From NCBI GenBank assembly GCA_016720655.1, contig JADKKE010000004.1, forward strand, positions 1 to 64,000: a stretch of 64,000 nucleotides of DNA, written 5' to 3'. The notes under the pieces are model-generated. The model saw nothing but the letters and a program-made list of their open reading frames with translations. It ran no database searches and had not been told where the DNA came from. Origin of the DNA: Bacteroidota bacterium. Lineage in GTDB: Bacteria > Bacteroidota > Bacteroidia > AKYH767-A > 2013-40CM-41-45. This document shows positions 56,064 to 63,842 of this stretch, in pieces. Each line of letters opens with the position of its first letter. Positions within the stretch are counted from its first letter, which is position 1. Both the position numbers and the translations under genes were made by a program.

Positions 56064-56413
56064 ATGCCGACACAGAAACCCACACTCGAATCCTTTTCGA
56101 CCAGGTCTACGCCGTGGTTCGCCTGATTCCCAAAGGCAAGATGACTTCTTACGGAGCAATCGCGAAATACCTTGGATCAGCACGCTCCTCCCGAATGGTG
56201 GGCTGGGCGATGAACAATGCACATGCGATCAAACCCAAGGTTCCGGCTCAAAGAGTGGTGAACCGGATCGGCTTGCTTACCGGAAAACATCATTTTGGAA
56301 CATCAACACAGATGCAGGAACTGCTCGAAAAAGAGGGTGTTAAAATAAAAGACGATAAAGTGCTCAATTTTTCAGAACTTTTCTGGGATCCTGCAACAGA
56401 ATTAAAGCTTTAG
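56064..56413 (+). pseudogene. Alkyltransferase-like (ATL) protein, one frameshift
   Basis: Corrected, about 116 residues starting MPTQKPTLESF and continuing DQVYAVVRLIPKGKMTSYG, YLGSARSSRMVGWAMNNA. The motif that in O6-alkylguanine transferases is PCHRV reads PAQRVV, so the alkyl-accepting cysteine is absent, the mark of ATL proteins that flag alkylated bases for excision repair. The start and the body are in different frames: one T is missing from the TTTT run at 56094-56097. With the shift uncorrected no ATG opens the body, and only a GTG at 56114 would serve. It lies between trmB and mrp. Either a consensus error or an N-terminal truncation. Confidence 0.8.
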
Positions 56414-56466
56414 ACATTTCCTGTAGCTCTTCCGTCCCTGAAATAGGCTTTCAGCCTGCTTCTTTG

Positions 56467-56474
56467 TACCTTTG
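56467..56474 (+). promoter_or_regulatory. -7 box (TACCTTTG) of mrp
   Basis: Perfect TAnnTTTG on the plus strand, about 20 bases before the ATG at 56495; no clear -33 box. Confidence 0.5.
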
Positions 56475-56494
56475 TAATTCTTAAGAATTTACCC

Positions 56495-57598
56495 ATGGCT
56501 ATTACAAAAGAACTTGTTGTTGACGCTCTCCGAAATGTGATCGAACCGGATCTGAAAAAGGATCTGATCACACTCAACATGGTGGAAGATATTGTGGTTG
56601 ACGGGATGAACGTGAGTTTTACTGTTGTGCTCACAACTCCAGCTTGCCCCTTAAAGGACCTCATTCGGAATGCTTGTATTAATGCAATCATTCATTTTGT
56701 GGATGAGAAAGCGAATGTTACGGTCAACATGACTGCGCGAACAACCACTACGAGAGAAAATAATCAGGCGCTCTTGCCGGAAGTTAGAAATATCATTGCT
56801 ATTGCATCCGGTAAAGGCGGCGTTGGAAAATCTACAGTGGCAGCAAATCTTGCGGTTGCTCTTGCGAAAAAGGGAGCTAAAGTTGGTTTGATCGACGCTG
56901 ATATTTATGGTCCTTCCCAACACATCATGTTCGGACTGGAAAACGAAAGATTGTTCGTGAACGAACGCGATGGCAAAACGTTTATGATTCCTTTTGAAAA
57001 ATACGGAGTGAAAGTTCTTTCAATAGGAATGCTAGTGGATCCTAACCAGGCAATTCCATGGCGCGGTCCGATGGCTTCCAAAGCACTGAACCAATTGTTC
57101 AGCGATGCAGAATGGGGCGAACTGGATTACATGCTGGTTGATCTTCCTCCGGGAACAGGCGATATACATTTAACTCTTGTCTCTGCCGTTCCTGTCACCG
57201 GTGCAGTCATCGTGAGTACTCCGCAACATGTAGCGCTTGCCGATGCACGCAAAGGAATCAGCATGTTTCAAATGCCACAGATCAATGTCCCTGTTCTCGG
57301 ACTCATCGAAAATATGTCCTATTTCACTCCTGAAGAACTTCCGGAAAATAAATATTATATCTTCGGAAAAGAAGGAGCAAAAAATATGGCTACGCAATTA
57401 AACGTTCCTTTCCTCGGAGAAATTCCTCTCGTTCAAAGCGTGCGTGAAGGCGGCGACACCGGAATTCCAATTGCACTCGACGACAATTCACCAATCACAA
57501 AAGCATTCGAAGATGTTGCCGATAATGTGATTCGACAGATAGCGATTCGTAATGCGGAAAAATCACCGACGGAGAAGGTGGTAGCTTCAGCGTACTGA
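56495..57598 (+). CDS. mrp: Mrp/NBP35-family iron-sulfur cluster carrier ATPase
   Basis: 367 residues. Residues 1-80 are a MIP18/DUF59 domain (LITLNMVEDIVVDG, TTPACPLKDLIRN), and residues about 95-345 the P-loop ATPase with the deviant Walker A SGKGGVGKSTVAANLA, LIDADIYGPS and LVDLPPGTGD. It would carry Fe-S clusters to apo-proteins. The position after IENMSYF, where E. coli Mrp has a CxxC pair, reads TPEELPENKYYIFG without cysteine, so cluster binding at the dimer interface may differ. It is followed, across a repeat island, by a NifU-type scaffold on the same strand, which fits a joint role. Complex I in this window is a likely client. Confidence 0.93.
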   Translation: MAITKELVVDALRNVIEPDLKKDLITLNMVEDIVVDGMNVSFTVVLTTPACPLKDLIRNACINAIIHFVDEKANVTVNMTARTTTTRENNQALLPEVRNIIAIASGKGGVGKSTVAANLAVALAKKGAKVGLIDADIYGPSQHIMFGLENERLFVNERDGKTFMIPFEKYGVKVLSIGMLVDPNQAIPWRGPMASKALNQLFSDAEWGELDYMLVDLPPGTGDIHLTLVSAVPVTGAVIVSTPQHVALADARKGISMFQMPQINVPVLGLIENMSYFTPEELPENKYYIFGKEGAKNMATQLNVPFLGEIPLVQSVREGGDTGIPIALDDNSPITKAFEDVADNVIRQIAIRNAEKSPTEKVVASAY

Positions 57599-57962
57599 AG
57601 GGATTGTTGATTGTAGATTGCTGATTGTTGATTATGGTGGCATTAAATCGCGTCGAAATAACCTAATAACTTAATAACCCAATAACTTAATTTGGGGACG
57701 AGGGACGGAAAGGGGACGAGGGACGTTTTAGTCGATAACTTAATAACCGAATAGATTGCTGATTGCTGATTGTAGATTCTCGCGAATGTAAAGAGCCGTC
57801 AAATAACCTAATAACTTAATAACTCACTGGGACGAGGGAGGCGGGGGCCGCTTGGGCCGCCAGCCCACTAACCCAAAGAGATTGGGGTGATTGTAGATTA
57901 TCGTCGCTTTAAATTGCGAGCAAATAACTTAATAACCTACTAACAAATTTCTGATTTACAAA
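57599..57962 (+). repeat. Large mixed repeat island between mrp and the NifU-type gene
   Basis: GATTGTT, GATTGTA, GATTGCT, GATTGTT, GATTATG start 3 bases after the mrp stop; YYAATAAC octamers follow at 57660-57690, GGGACGA units at 57694-57730, GATTGCT units again at 57752-57780, octamers at 57802-57820, and more of both to 57950. No gene, hairpin or promoter box stands out in these 364 bases. Confidence 0.82.
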
Positions 57963-58226
57963 ATGAACACCAGCCCCGATTTACTAAAGAGAGTAGAAGA
58001 TGCACTCAATACTTTGCGTCCATACCTTGAAGCTGACAATGGCAATGTATCACTCATTGACATCACCAGCGACATGGTTGTTCGGTTGCGTTTTCATGGG
58101 GCTTGTAGTTCCTGTAGCATGAGTGCAATGACATTGAAAGCAGGTATCGAACAAGCCATCCTGCGCAGTGTTCCTGAAATTCGTGAAGTGAGAGCTATTC
58201 AGGAAGACGAAGAATCCATCGCGTAA
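57963..58226 (+). CDS. NifU C-terminal-type Fe-S scaffold protein
   Basis: 87 residues, only the NifU C-terminal (Nfu) domain. The cluster-binding pair is in GACSSCSMSAMTLK, residues about 42-55. It begins RVEDALNTLRPYLEADNGNV, the usual first helix and strand. It would receive or carry an Fe-S cluster in the cytoplasm. Position after mrp suggests a shared cluster-delivery function. It is followed by a very strong terminator. Confidence 0.94.
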   Translation: MNTSPDLLKRVEDALNTLRPYLEADNGNVSLIDITSDMVVRLRFHGACSSCSMSAMTLKAGIEQAILRSVPEIREVRAIQEDEESIA

Positions 58227-58244
58227 ATTCTTTTGTAAAATACA

Positions 58245-58285
58245 AATGAAAAGGGCTGTTGGTTTTACCAGCAGCCCTTTTCATT
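58245..58285 (+). terminator. Intrinsic terminator after the NifU-type gene
   Basis: 18-bp arms (58245-58262 and 58268-58285) with a single G-U pair and a 5-base loop; one of the strongest hairpins in the window. It probably closes the mrp-nfu transcript. Confidence 0.9.
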
Positions 58286-58342
58286 TATAGTGTCGTATAT
58301 GACAAAGCTGATTATCACCAGCGATTCATTCAAACAGAAATT

Positions 58343-59158
58343 TTATTGATTGAGGAATTTATTTACACGTTCAAAATATGCGTTCTTGTCTGAACTGAAA
58401 TTTTCCGCGTTGCTCGGACTTGCAGTAACGATATACGTCTGCGAAACACATTTCAGCGATTTCATGTCATTTGGATTCAGCATTTCATCCTGAGGAGAAA
58501 CAATCAGCATCACACCTTTCAGTGTTACACGTGTGCGGTCACAAGCATACATTGGCTCGTAATTTTTATCAAAACCAAAAGGAATGATTACATCTTTTCC
58601 ATGTTTCTCTTTGATTTTCTTTTTCATGATTTCCAGACCGGTCCAGGGACCATCTGCAATAATCTTACGCGTCTCAGGGCGATTTCCACCTACTCCCAGG
58701 GAAATACCTGCACCAATATTTTGTCCGTACAAATCAAATTTTGTAATGGCTCTTGATTTGCGGAGATAATCCAGCATCGCATTCAGGTCATTCAGGAACT
58801 GAGGATAGATATACGTGTCAGGATCGATAGCAAATTCACTGCTCGCTCCATACCCACGGTAGTCGTACAGCGCAACATTCCATCCTGCGGAAAGAAATTG
58901 CCCGGCGATTTCAATATTGTCGGCCATATTGCCGTCACCACTTCCACTGATGATCATCCAGTTTGATGTCTTCTTCGGTGAGTCAAAAAACCAGGCGTTC
59001 AACGTAGCACCGTCTTTCGTAGGTACTTTTTCTTCCTTGTACGTCATTCCATATTTTTCCGGTTTGGTCTTGTATTCACGGGAAGGGTTCAAAGCATTAG
59101 CCGCAATTCCGGTGAATATGGCTGCTGCCAGCAGGAGTGATTGATTCAGTAGTTTCAT
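58343..59158 (-). CDS. Secreted alpha/beta-hydrolase-fold protein lacking the catalytic serine
   Basis: 271 residues with an N-terminal signal (about 1-22, ending ANA). The fold is plain: ISGSGDGNMADNIEIA oxyanion region, VALYDYRGYGAS, and a nucleophile elbow that reads LYGQNIGAGIS. In active relatives the elbow is G-x-S-x-G; here the serine is Asn. The acid position may be Asp in VSPQDEM. The C-terminal part, where the catalytic histidine would be expected, reads SPSNAENFSSDKNAYF without His. Loss of both residues suggests a non-catalytic, binding role, or a different chemistry. It is monocistronic, in convergent orientation with the NifU-type gene. Confidence 0.8.
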   Translation of the reverse strand: MKLLNQSLLLAAAIFTGIAANALNPSREYKTKPEKYGMTYKEEKVPTKDGATLNAWFFDSPKKTSNWMIISGSGDGNMADNIEIAGQFLSAGWNVALYDYRGYGASSEFAIDPDTYIYPQFLNDLNAMLDYLRKSRAITKFDLYGQNIGAGISLGVGGNRPETRKIIADGPWTGLEIMKKKIKEKHGKDVIIPFGFDKNYEPMYACDRTRVTLKGVMLIVSPQDEMLNPNDMKSLKCVSQTYIVTASPSNAENFSSDKNAYFERVNKFLNQ

Positions 59159-59374
59159 AATCAGGTTTAGAGTAATTGGTTCACGAATGTAACGAAATCA
59201 ATGAATTTTAATTCGGCGGAAATATAGAAGATTTTAACATTCCTCTATTTCTCATGTTATTCCCAGAATTAATTTGATTCAATCCTAAAAAGATACAATC
59301 CTGGCATTCTTCATTACTAAGTTGGAAAAATTCCTGCCTGAATATACCCCAAACATAATCTATAAATACTTGCC

Positions 59375-59417
59375 CAAAAAAACAAAACCACTCCCGCCAT
59401 CTGGCAAAAGTGGTTTG
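59375..59417 (-). terminator. Probable intrinsic terminator of glmS
   Basis: AAACCACT at 59385-59392 pairs with AGTGGTTT at 59409-59416 around a 16-base loop that has a further short stem. On the minus strand it is followed by a run with seven consecutive T. Confidence 0.7.
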
Positions 59418-59439
59418 TCCTCGAATAATTAAATATTTT

Positions 59440-59508
59440 ATCTCAATCTAAAATCCTCAATCCTCAATCCTCAATCCTCAATCCTCAATCCTCAATCTAA
59501 AATCTACA
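59440..59508 (+). repeat. Heptamer array, AATCCTC (complement of GATTGAG)
   Basis: Seven consecutive or near-consecutive AATCCTC units at 59452-59496, flanked by the variants AATCTAA and AATCTAC, reaching the glmS stop codon. Same family as GATTNNN at 33.96, 35.67 and 57.6 kb, in the other orientation. Confidence 0.8.
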
Positions 59509-59509
59509 A

Positions 59510-61351
59510 TTACTCCACCGTCACCGATTTCGCCAAATTCCTCGGCTGATCCACATTGCAGCCTCTTAATACAGCAATGTGATACGAGAGCAATTGCAAT
59601 GGAACAACGGAAATAAGCGGCATCAGCACATCGTCAGTCTCAGGAATTTCGATGACATAATCAGCCATTTCTTTCACAGTTGTATCGCCTTCCGTAACAA
59701 TCGCTATGACGATTCCTTTTCTGGCTTTCACTTCCTGAATATTGCTGACTACCTTTTCGTAAGTCTCGTTTTTATTGGCAATCACAACCACCGGCATTTC
59801 GTCGTCGATGAGAGCGATTGGTCCGTGTTTCATTTCTGCTGCAGGATAACCTTCAGCATGGATGTAGGAAATTTCTTTTAGTTTCAAAGCGCCTTCAAGA
59901 GCAACAGGGAAACCATATCCTCGACCGAGGTAAAGGAAGTTCCGTGCATCTTTGAATTTCTCAGCAATGGTCATGATCTGATCGTTGGTCTTGAGAACCC
60001 GCTCAACCTTTGCCGGAATTGCTTCCAGTTCATTCATCAGCTGGTGATAACGTGAATCGGTAATTGTACCGCGATGGTGAGCAATCTGAAGGGCAATTAG
60101 AGTGAGCACCGTGACCTGAGCAGTGAACGCTTTGGTAGAAGCTACTCCAATTTCCGGTCCGGCATGTGTGTATGCACCTGCATGTGTTGCACGCGGAATA
60201 GAAGCACCTACAACATTGCAGACACCAAAAATGGTAGCACCTTTTGATTTTGCCAGTTCAATCGCAGCGAGAGTATCAGCAGTTTCTCCCGATTGAGAAA
60301 TTGGAATAACAATGTCATTTTCAGTAATGATCGGATTGCGGTATCGAAACTCCGAAGCGTATTCAACTTCAACAGGAATACGAGCAAGATCTTCGATCAG
60401 GTATTCCGCCACAAGGCCGGCATGCCAGGAAGTTCCGCAGCCGATTATCAGGATGCGTTTTGCATTCGAAAATTTATTCTCGTATTCAGCAACTCCACCC
60501 AAACGTAAAAAACCTTTGTTGGCGTCAATTCGACCGCGCATACTGTCCCAGATGGAACGTGGTTGCTCGTAAATTTCTTTCAACATGAAATGCTCGTAGC
60601 CGCCTTTTTCCAATTGCTCGAGTTTCATTTCCAGCTCATGGATATAGGGAGTCTTGACCTGGTTTTCAATAGTTTTTACAGTGAGGGTTCCGTTGTTGAT
60701 GTATGCAACTTCACCGTCGTTCAGGTAAATTACGTTATTGGTGTATTCAATAATTGGTGTAGCATCCGATGCTACAAAAAATTCACCTTTTTCTTTTCCG
60801 ACACCCAAAACGATCGGGCTTCCTTTTCGTGCACAGATCAATTCATTCGGATGATCCTTGGAAAGTACGACAATCGCATAGGCACCGATGACTTCTCCGA
60901 GTGCAAGACGCACTGCTTCGTCGAGCGATACTTGCCCGTTTTCAAAAATATCTTCAATGAGATGAACGAGAACTTCAGTATCGGTATCACTTTTAAAAAT
61001 ATGTCCGCGCTTGCTGAGCTCCGCTTTAATGGAAGAATAGTTTTCTATGATTCCATTGTGAATGATTGCAAACTGTCCGCTTTGGGAATAATGCGGGTGT
61101 GCATTTTTATCATTGGGTTCTCCGTGTGTTGCCCAACGTGTATGACCCATTCCGACATGTCCGGAAGTGTCTTTGTCTTTGGCGAAAGCATGCGGGTCAC
61201 TTACCTTTCCGGCCTTTTTAAAAACCTTCAGGTCGCCATTCAGAATAGCAATACCTGCACTGTCATATCCACGGTATTCAAGACGTTGAAGTCCTTTGAT
61301 CAGGATTGGATAGACATCCCGATTACCGATATAAGCAACAATTCCACACAT
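59510..61351 (-). CDS. glmS: Glutamine-fructose-6-phosphate aminotransferase
   Basis: 613 residues. Makes glucosamine-6-phosphate for cell-wall precursors. The N-terminal amidotransferase starts MCGIVAYIGNRD with the nucleophile Cys2, followed by GHTRWATHGEPND. Two SIS sugar-isomerase domains follow at about 290-430 and 460-605 (SQSGETADTLAAI; STKAFTAQVTVL; ENQVKTPYIHELEMKLEQ-like linker before them), and the C-terminal end is LAKSVTVE. It is downstream of glgA and DUF4270 on the same strand, a common Bacteroidota order. No ribozyme-like upstream sequence was noticed. Confidence 0.97.
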   Translation of the reverse strand: MCGIVAYIGNRDVYPILIKGLQRLEYRGYDSAGIAILNGDLKVFKKAGKVSDPHAFAKDKDTSGHVGMGHTRWATHGEPNDKNAHPHYSQSGQFAIIHNGIIENYSSIKAELSKRGHIFKSDTDTEVLVHLIEDIFENGQVSLDEAVRLALGEVIGAYAIVVLSKDHPNELICARKGSPIVLGVGKEKGEFFVASDATPIIEYTNNVIYLNDGEVAYINNGTLTVKTIENQVKTPYIHELEMKLEQLEKGGYEHFMLKEIYEQPRSIWDSMRGRIDANKGFLRLGGVAEYENKFSNAKRILIIGCGTSWHAGLVAEYLIEDLARIPVEVEYASEFRYRNPIITENDIVIPISQSGETADTLAAIELAKSKGATIFGVCNVVGASIPRATHAGAYTHAGPEIGVASTKAFTAQVTVLTLIALQIAHHRGTITDSRYHQLMNELEAIPAKVERVLKTNDQIMTIAEKFKDARNFLYLGRGYGFPVALEGALKLKEISYIHAEGYPAAEMKHGPIALIDDEMPVVVIANKNETYEKVVSNIQEVKARKGIVIAIVTEGDTTVKEMADYVIEIPETDDVLMPLISVVPLQLLSYHIAVLRGCNVDQPRNLAKSVTVE

Positions 61352-61423
61352 AGTTTCAGAATAAGAATACTGTCGTTAAACAATTCCCTGGAAAGCATTT
61401 GATATAAAACTCCCTTTTAGGGA

Positions 61424-62800
61424 TTAGGGGAGATGGGTGTAATACAATTTCAATTTTACCCGGTAGTCAGCATTTTTACCACTGCCAATCACCAACCTGT
61501 TAGCCTGGACGGATGACCCGAATACAACTGCATAAAAACCATTATTCGGAACACCACCATCCAGAATACGTTGAACTTGTCTGGTGATGTTAAAGGTATA
61601 GGTTCTACCATCTGAATTGATGTTTCCGCCAAAATACCCACCCGTTTCATAATAATCGATCGGGAAATAAGTTCCCCCGACGGAATCGATCGCTACGATC
61701 AGCAATTTTGAAGGTAATCCATATTCAATAGGAGTACCTGCCTGAGCTGTTAGGACCAATTCGGCTTTATTAACTACAATACTGCCGGAATCTGTAAAAT
61801 GTTTCAGAAAAGGGAATGAAATTTTTGTTTTTACCCCGGCCATGGATTGGATAAAAGCCAGGGAATCTATTGCCGTTGAATCGGCAACTTGAGATGCCAC
61901 CGAGGTTCCGGTGTAATCATGTGAAAACGAATTCACTCTGGCGCCGGCAAGAGTAAATGAATAGCTTTTTATCAATGAATCAGTATCGTGATAATAAAGC
62001 GTCATTTTTGAAGTGAGAAAATTGAAATACGAAATACAACCCATTCCGGAAGTTCCGGGAGGATTGGTTCGAATGTAAAGTCCTTTAAAATAATCATTCC
62101 AACTGTCGTTGCTCGACAATTGTGATTGTCCATTCAATGCCATAATACTGTCGGCCAGCACCAGGCTCAACGGAATTCTCAAAGCAGGAGCAACAGAATC
62201 CGAATCCACTACCACCTGTGTATTGGGTCTTGACACAAATGTCATCGAAGCCAATGGAGAAGGATCGAAGCTGAACATCCTGTTCGAATAATAGACACTA
62301 TCGATGTCCATATCCTCTGTCATTCGGAATACTTCCACAGTTTGTGTGGTATTCGTGTCTCCATAGGATCCTGAATACGATAAACTGAGAACCAGGGAAT
62401 CCGCTGTTCGAAGAGTGCCGAAACTTGGAACTCCTGCAAGTACTGCATGCGCAAATACTGCGGCTTCGTGTTTTCCGAAAACCGGATCATAGATTCCACC
62501 CAACAATTGAACAGATAATTCGTCGGAACGTAAAGTGTCTTCGAGTAAGCTCCGGGTGAGAACAACTGTAGTGTCAGAATAGGCCACGCCCAGCGAGTCG
62601 GATCCCGGGATCACTCCCAATCCGATTTCCTCAGGATCTTTGCATCCGGGAAGGAGTGCAATACCGATGAGGCAAGGGAGTAGAAAAAAATATTTCCTCC
62701 ACGTTTTGGTGGAGGAAATATTTTCTGAATTACGGATAATTTTAACTGTATTCCTTTGGAAAATTCGGGAGGCAAGAGCGTCCGGAAAAGCTATCTTCAT
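61424..62800 (-). CDS. DUF4270 lipoprotein
   Basis: 458 residues. An unusually long N-terminal stretch of about 34 residues precedes a lipoprotein signal (WRKYFFLLPCLIGIALLPGC, Cys53). The mature part is the Bacteroidota-specific DUF4270 domain (EEIGLGVIPGSDSLG, FGTLRTADSLVLSLSY, and a C-terminal FYAVVFGSSVQANRLVIGSG segment), beta-rich and of unknown function, expected at the outer membrane. It starts 2 bp after glgA, so they are translated from one message. A perfect 15-bp hairpin followed by T residues lies within its first codons (62723-62688). No ATG lies between that hairpin and the lipobox, so the start at 62800 is retained. Confidence 0.88.
   Translation of the reverse strand: MKIAFPDALASRIFQRNTVKIIRNSENISSTKTWRKYFFLLPCLIGIALLPGCKDPEEIGLGVIPGSDSLGVAYSDTTVVLTRSLLEDTLRSDELSVQLLGGIYDPVFGKHEAAVFAHAVLAGVPSFGTLRTADSLVLSLSYSGSYGDTNTTQTVEVFRMTEDMDIDSVYYSNRMFSFDPSPLASMTFVSRPNTQVVVDSDSVAPALRIPLSLVLADSIMALNGQSQLSSNDSWNDYFKGLYIRTNPPGTSGMGCISYFNFLTSKMTLYYHDTDSLIKSYSFTLAGARVNSFSHDYTGTSVASQVADSTAIDSLAFIQSMAGVKTKISFPFLKHFTDSGSIVVNKAELVLTAQAGTPIEYGLPSKLLIVAIDSVGGTYFPIDYYETGGYFGGNINSDGRTYTFNITRQVQRILDGGVPNNGFYAVVFGSSVQANRLVIGSGKNADYRVKLKLYYTHLP
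62688..62723 (-). terminator. Terminator-like hairpin inside the DUF4270 coding start
   Basis: Perfect 15-bp inverted repeat (62709-62723 with 62688-62702), 6-base loop. On the minus strand it is followed by a run of T residues, the form of an intrinsic terminator or attenuator, about 80-110 bases into the DUF4270 reading frame. Confidence 0.75.
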
Positions 62801-62802
62801 AA

Positions 62803-63639
62803 TTAGTCTTGGAGAACTGGTTCCTGTTCCAGGAGTTCATCATAGAAATCAGAACAGGCGTTCACAAATCCACCTTCGTCATCGAAGGGTTGATAATTTA
62901 AAACTGGTTTGTTTGCTTTTTTCAGCCATGTTTCAACGGCTGCATTCTTCGTGTCACAACCTCTGATCACTGCATCACTCAGTTTCATCGCGGCAATATG
63001 AATATTTGCCATCGTTGGATCCTTGTAATGCTTCATATCATCAGCAGTGACTCCATCCATTTTCAACTTCTTGGTGAAATTTGGACTGAAAGTCTCTTCC
63101 ATATCGTGAAGATAACTGGAATAAACAACGCGTGAATTCTTGAACATAGGCTCATCCTTGTATCCTGTTTTCACAAAGAATGGGATAAGTGATGTCATCC
63201 AGCCATGGCAATGGATTACATCCGGTGCCCAGCCGAGTTTCTTCACAGTTTCGAGAACTCCGCGGCAGAAAAAGACCATGCGGTCTTCATTGTCTTTGTA
63301 GAATTTTTTCTTCGCATCACGGAAGACCATTTTGCGTTGAAAATACTCTTCGTTATCGATAAAGTAAACTTGCATCCTGGCACTTTGGATGGAAGCAACT
63401 TTGATAATCAAAGGATGATCTGAATCATCAATAATCAGGTTCATTCCGGACAAACGGATCACTTCATGCAATTGATTCCTACGCTCATTGATCAAACCGA
63501 AGCGAGGCATGAAAGTCCGGATTTCTTTCCCTTTTTCCTGAACGCCTTGTGGTAAGAACCTGGCGATGTTCGATACTTCTGTCACTTCTAAGAAAGGAGT
63601 GATCTCTTGGGAAATAAATAAAACTTTCGCTTTCTTCAT
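62803..63639 (-). CDS. glgA: Short glycogen/starch synthase (GT5 N-terminal domain only)
   Basis: 278 residues, about half a typical GlgA. The chain matches the N-terminal ADP-glucose synthase domain: MKKAKVLFISQEITPFLE, FMPRFGLINERRN, WAPDVIHCHGWMTSLIPFFV and VVYSSYLHDMEETF. The C-terminal donor-binding half with the E-x7-E pair is missing, and the usual KTGGL loop reads EVSNIARFLPQ. The same short form is kept in many Bacteroidota beside DUF4270, glmS and panC, so I regard it as natural. Catalytic activity is doubtful. A good promoter lies 30-60 bp upstream. A second, complete GT3 synthase is at 0.45-4.7 kb. Confidence 0.88.
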   Translation of the reverse strand: MKKAKVLFISQEITPFLEVTEVSNIARFLPQGVQEKGKEIRTFMPRFGLINERRNQLHEVIRLSGMNLIIDDSDHPLIIKVASIQSARMQVYFIDNEEYFQRKMVFRDAKKKFYKDNEDRMVFFCRGVLETVKKLGWAPDVIHCHGWMTSLIPFFVKTGYKDEPMFKNSRVVYSSYLHDMEETFSPNFTKKLKMDGVTADDMKHYKDPTMANIHIAAMKLSDAVIRGCDTKNAAVETWLKKANKPVLNYQPFDDEGGFVNACSDFYDELLEQEPVLQD

Positions 63640-63669
63640 TTACAGATCGGATTTATTAATATTGGCATG

Positions 63670-63700
63670 CAAAGATACGGATAATAAGGGTATGACTCAA
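63670..63700 (-). promoter_or_regulatory. Promoter of the glgA-DUF4270-glmS transcript
   Basis: On the minus strand TTG (63700-63698) is followed after 20 bases by TATCTTTG (63677-63670), a perfect -7 box with a near-standard -33 element. The glgA ATG at 63639 lies about 30 bases after the -7 box. This is the best Bacteroidota-type promoter in the window. Confidence 0.65.
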
Positions 63701-63842
63701 TAGATGCAAGGGCCGATGGCCGAAATTTGGGTTTTTTATTCAAATTTTAACTGTTTTGACTTATAATCGATTGATAAACAGGATAAAAGGTATTCATAAA
63801 AAATCGATTAATGATAATATAAAGGATAATTTAGGAACCATT

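Larger units (their letters stand above)
59159..59509. other. Intergenic region with glmS terminator and heptamer array
   Basis: 351 bases. The right third contains the terminator of glmS and an AATCCTC array reaching the glmS stop; the left two-thirds is AT-rich with no recognised feature. Confidence 0.5.

Noticed and set aside
55834..56343. 169-codon plus-strand frame covering the inverted repeat and the ATL gene
   Set aside because: It reads through the palindromic element and the wrong frame of the ATL gene; the ATL sense is in the frame ending at 56413.
58245..58285. Riboswitch or small RNA at the 18-bp hairpin
   Set aside because: Simple symmetrical stem with a T-rich 3' side directly after a stop codon; an intrinsic terminator explains it.
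62803..63639. glgA as a truncated pseudogene
   Set aside because: The frame is clean, it has a good promoter, and the short form is conserved in the same gene order in other Bacteroidota.
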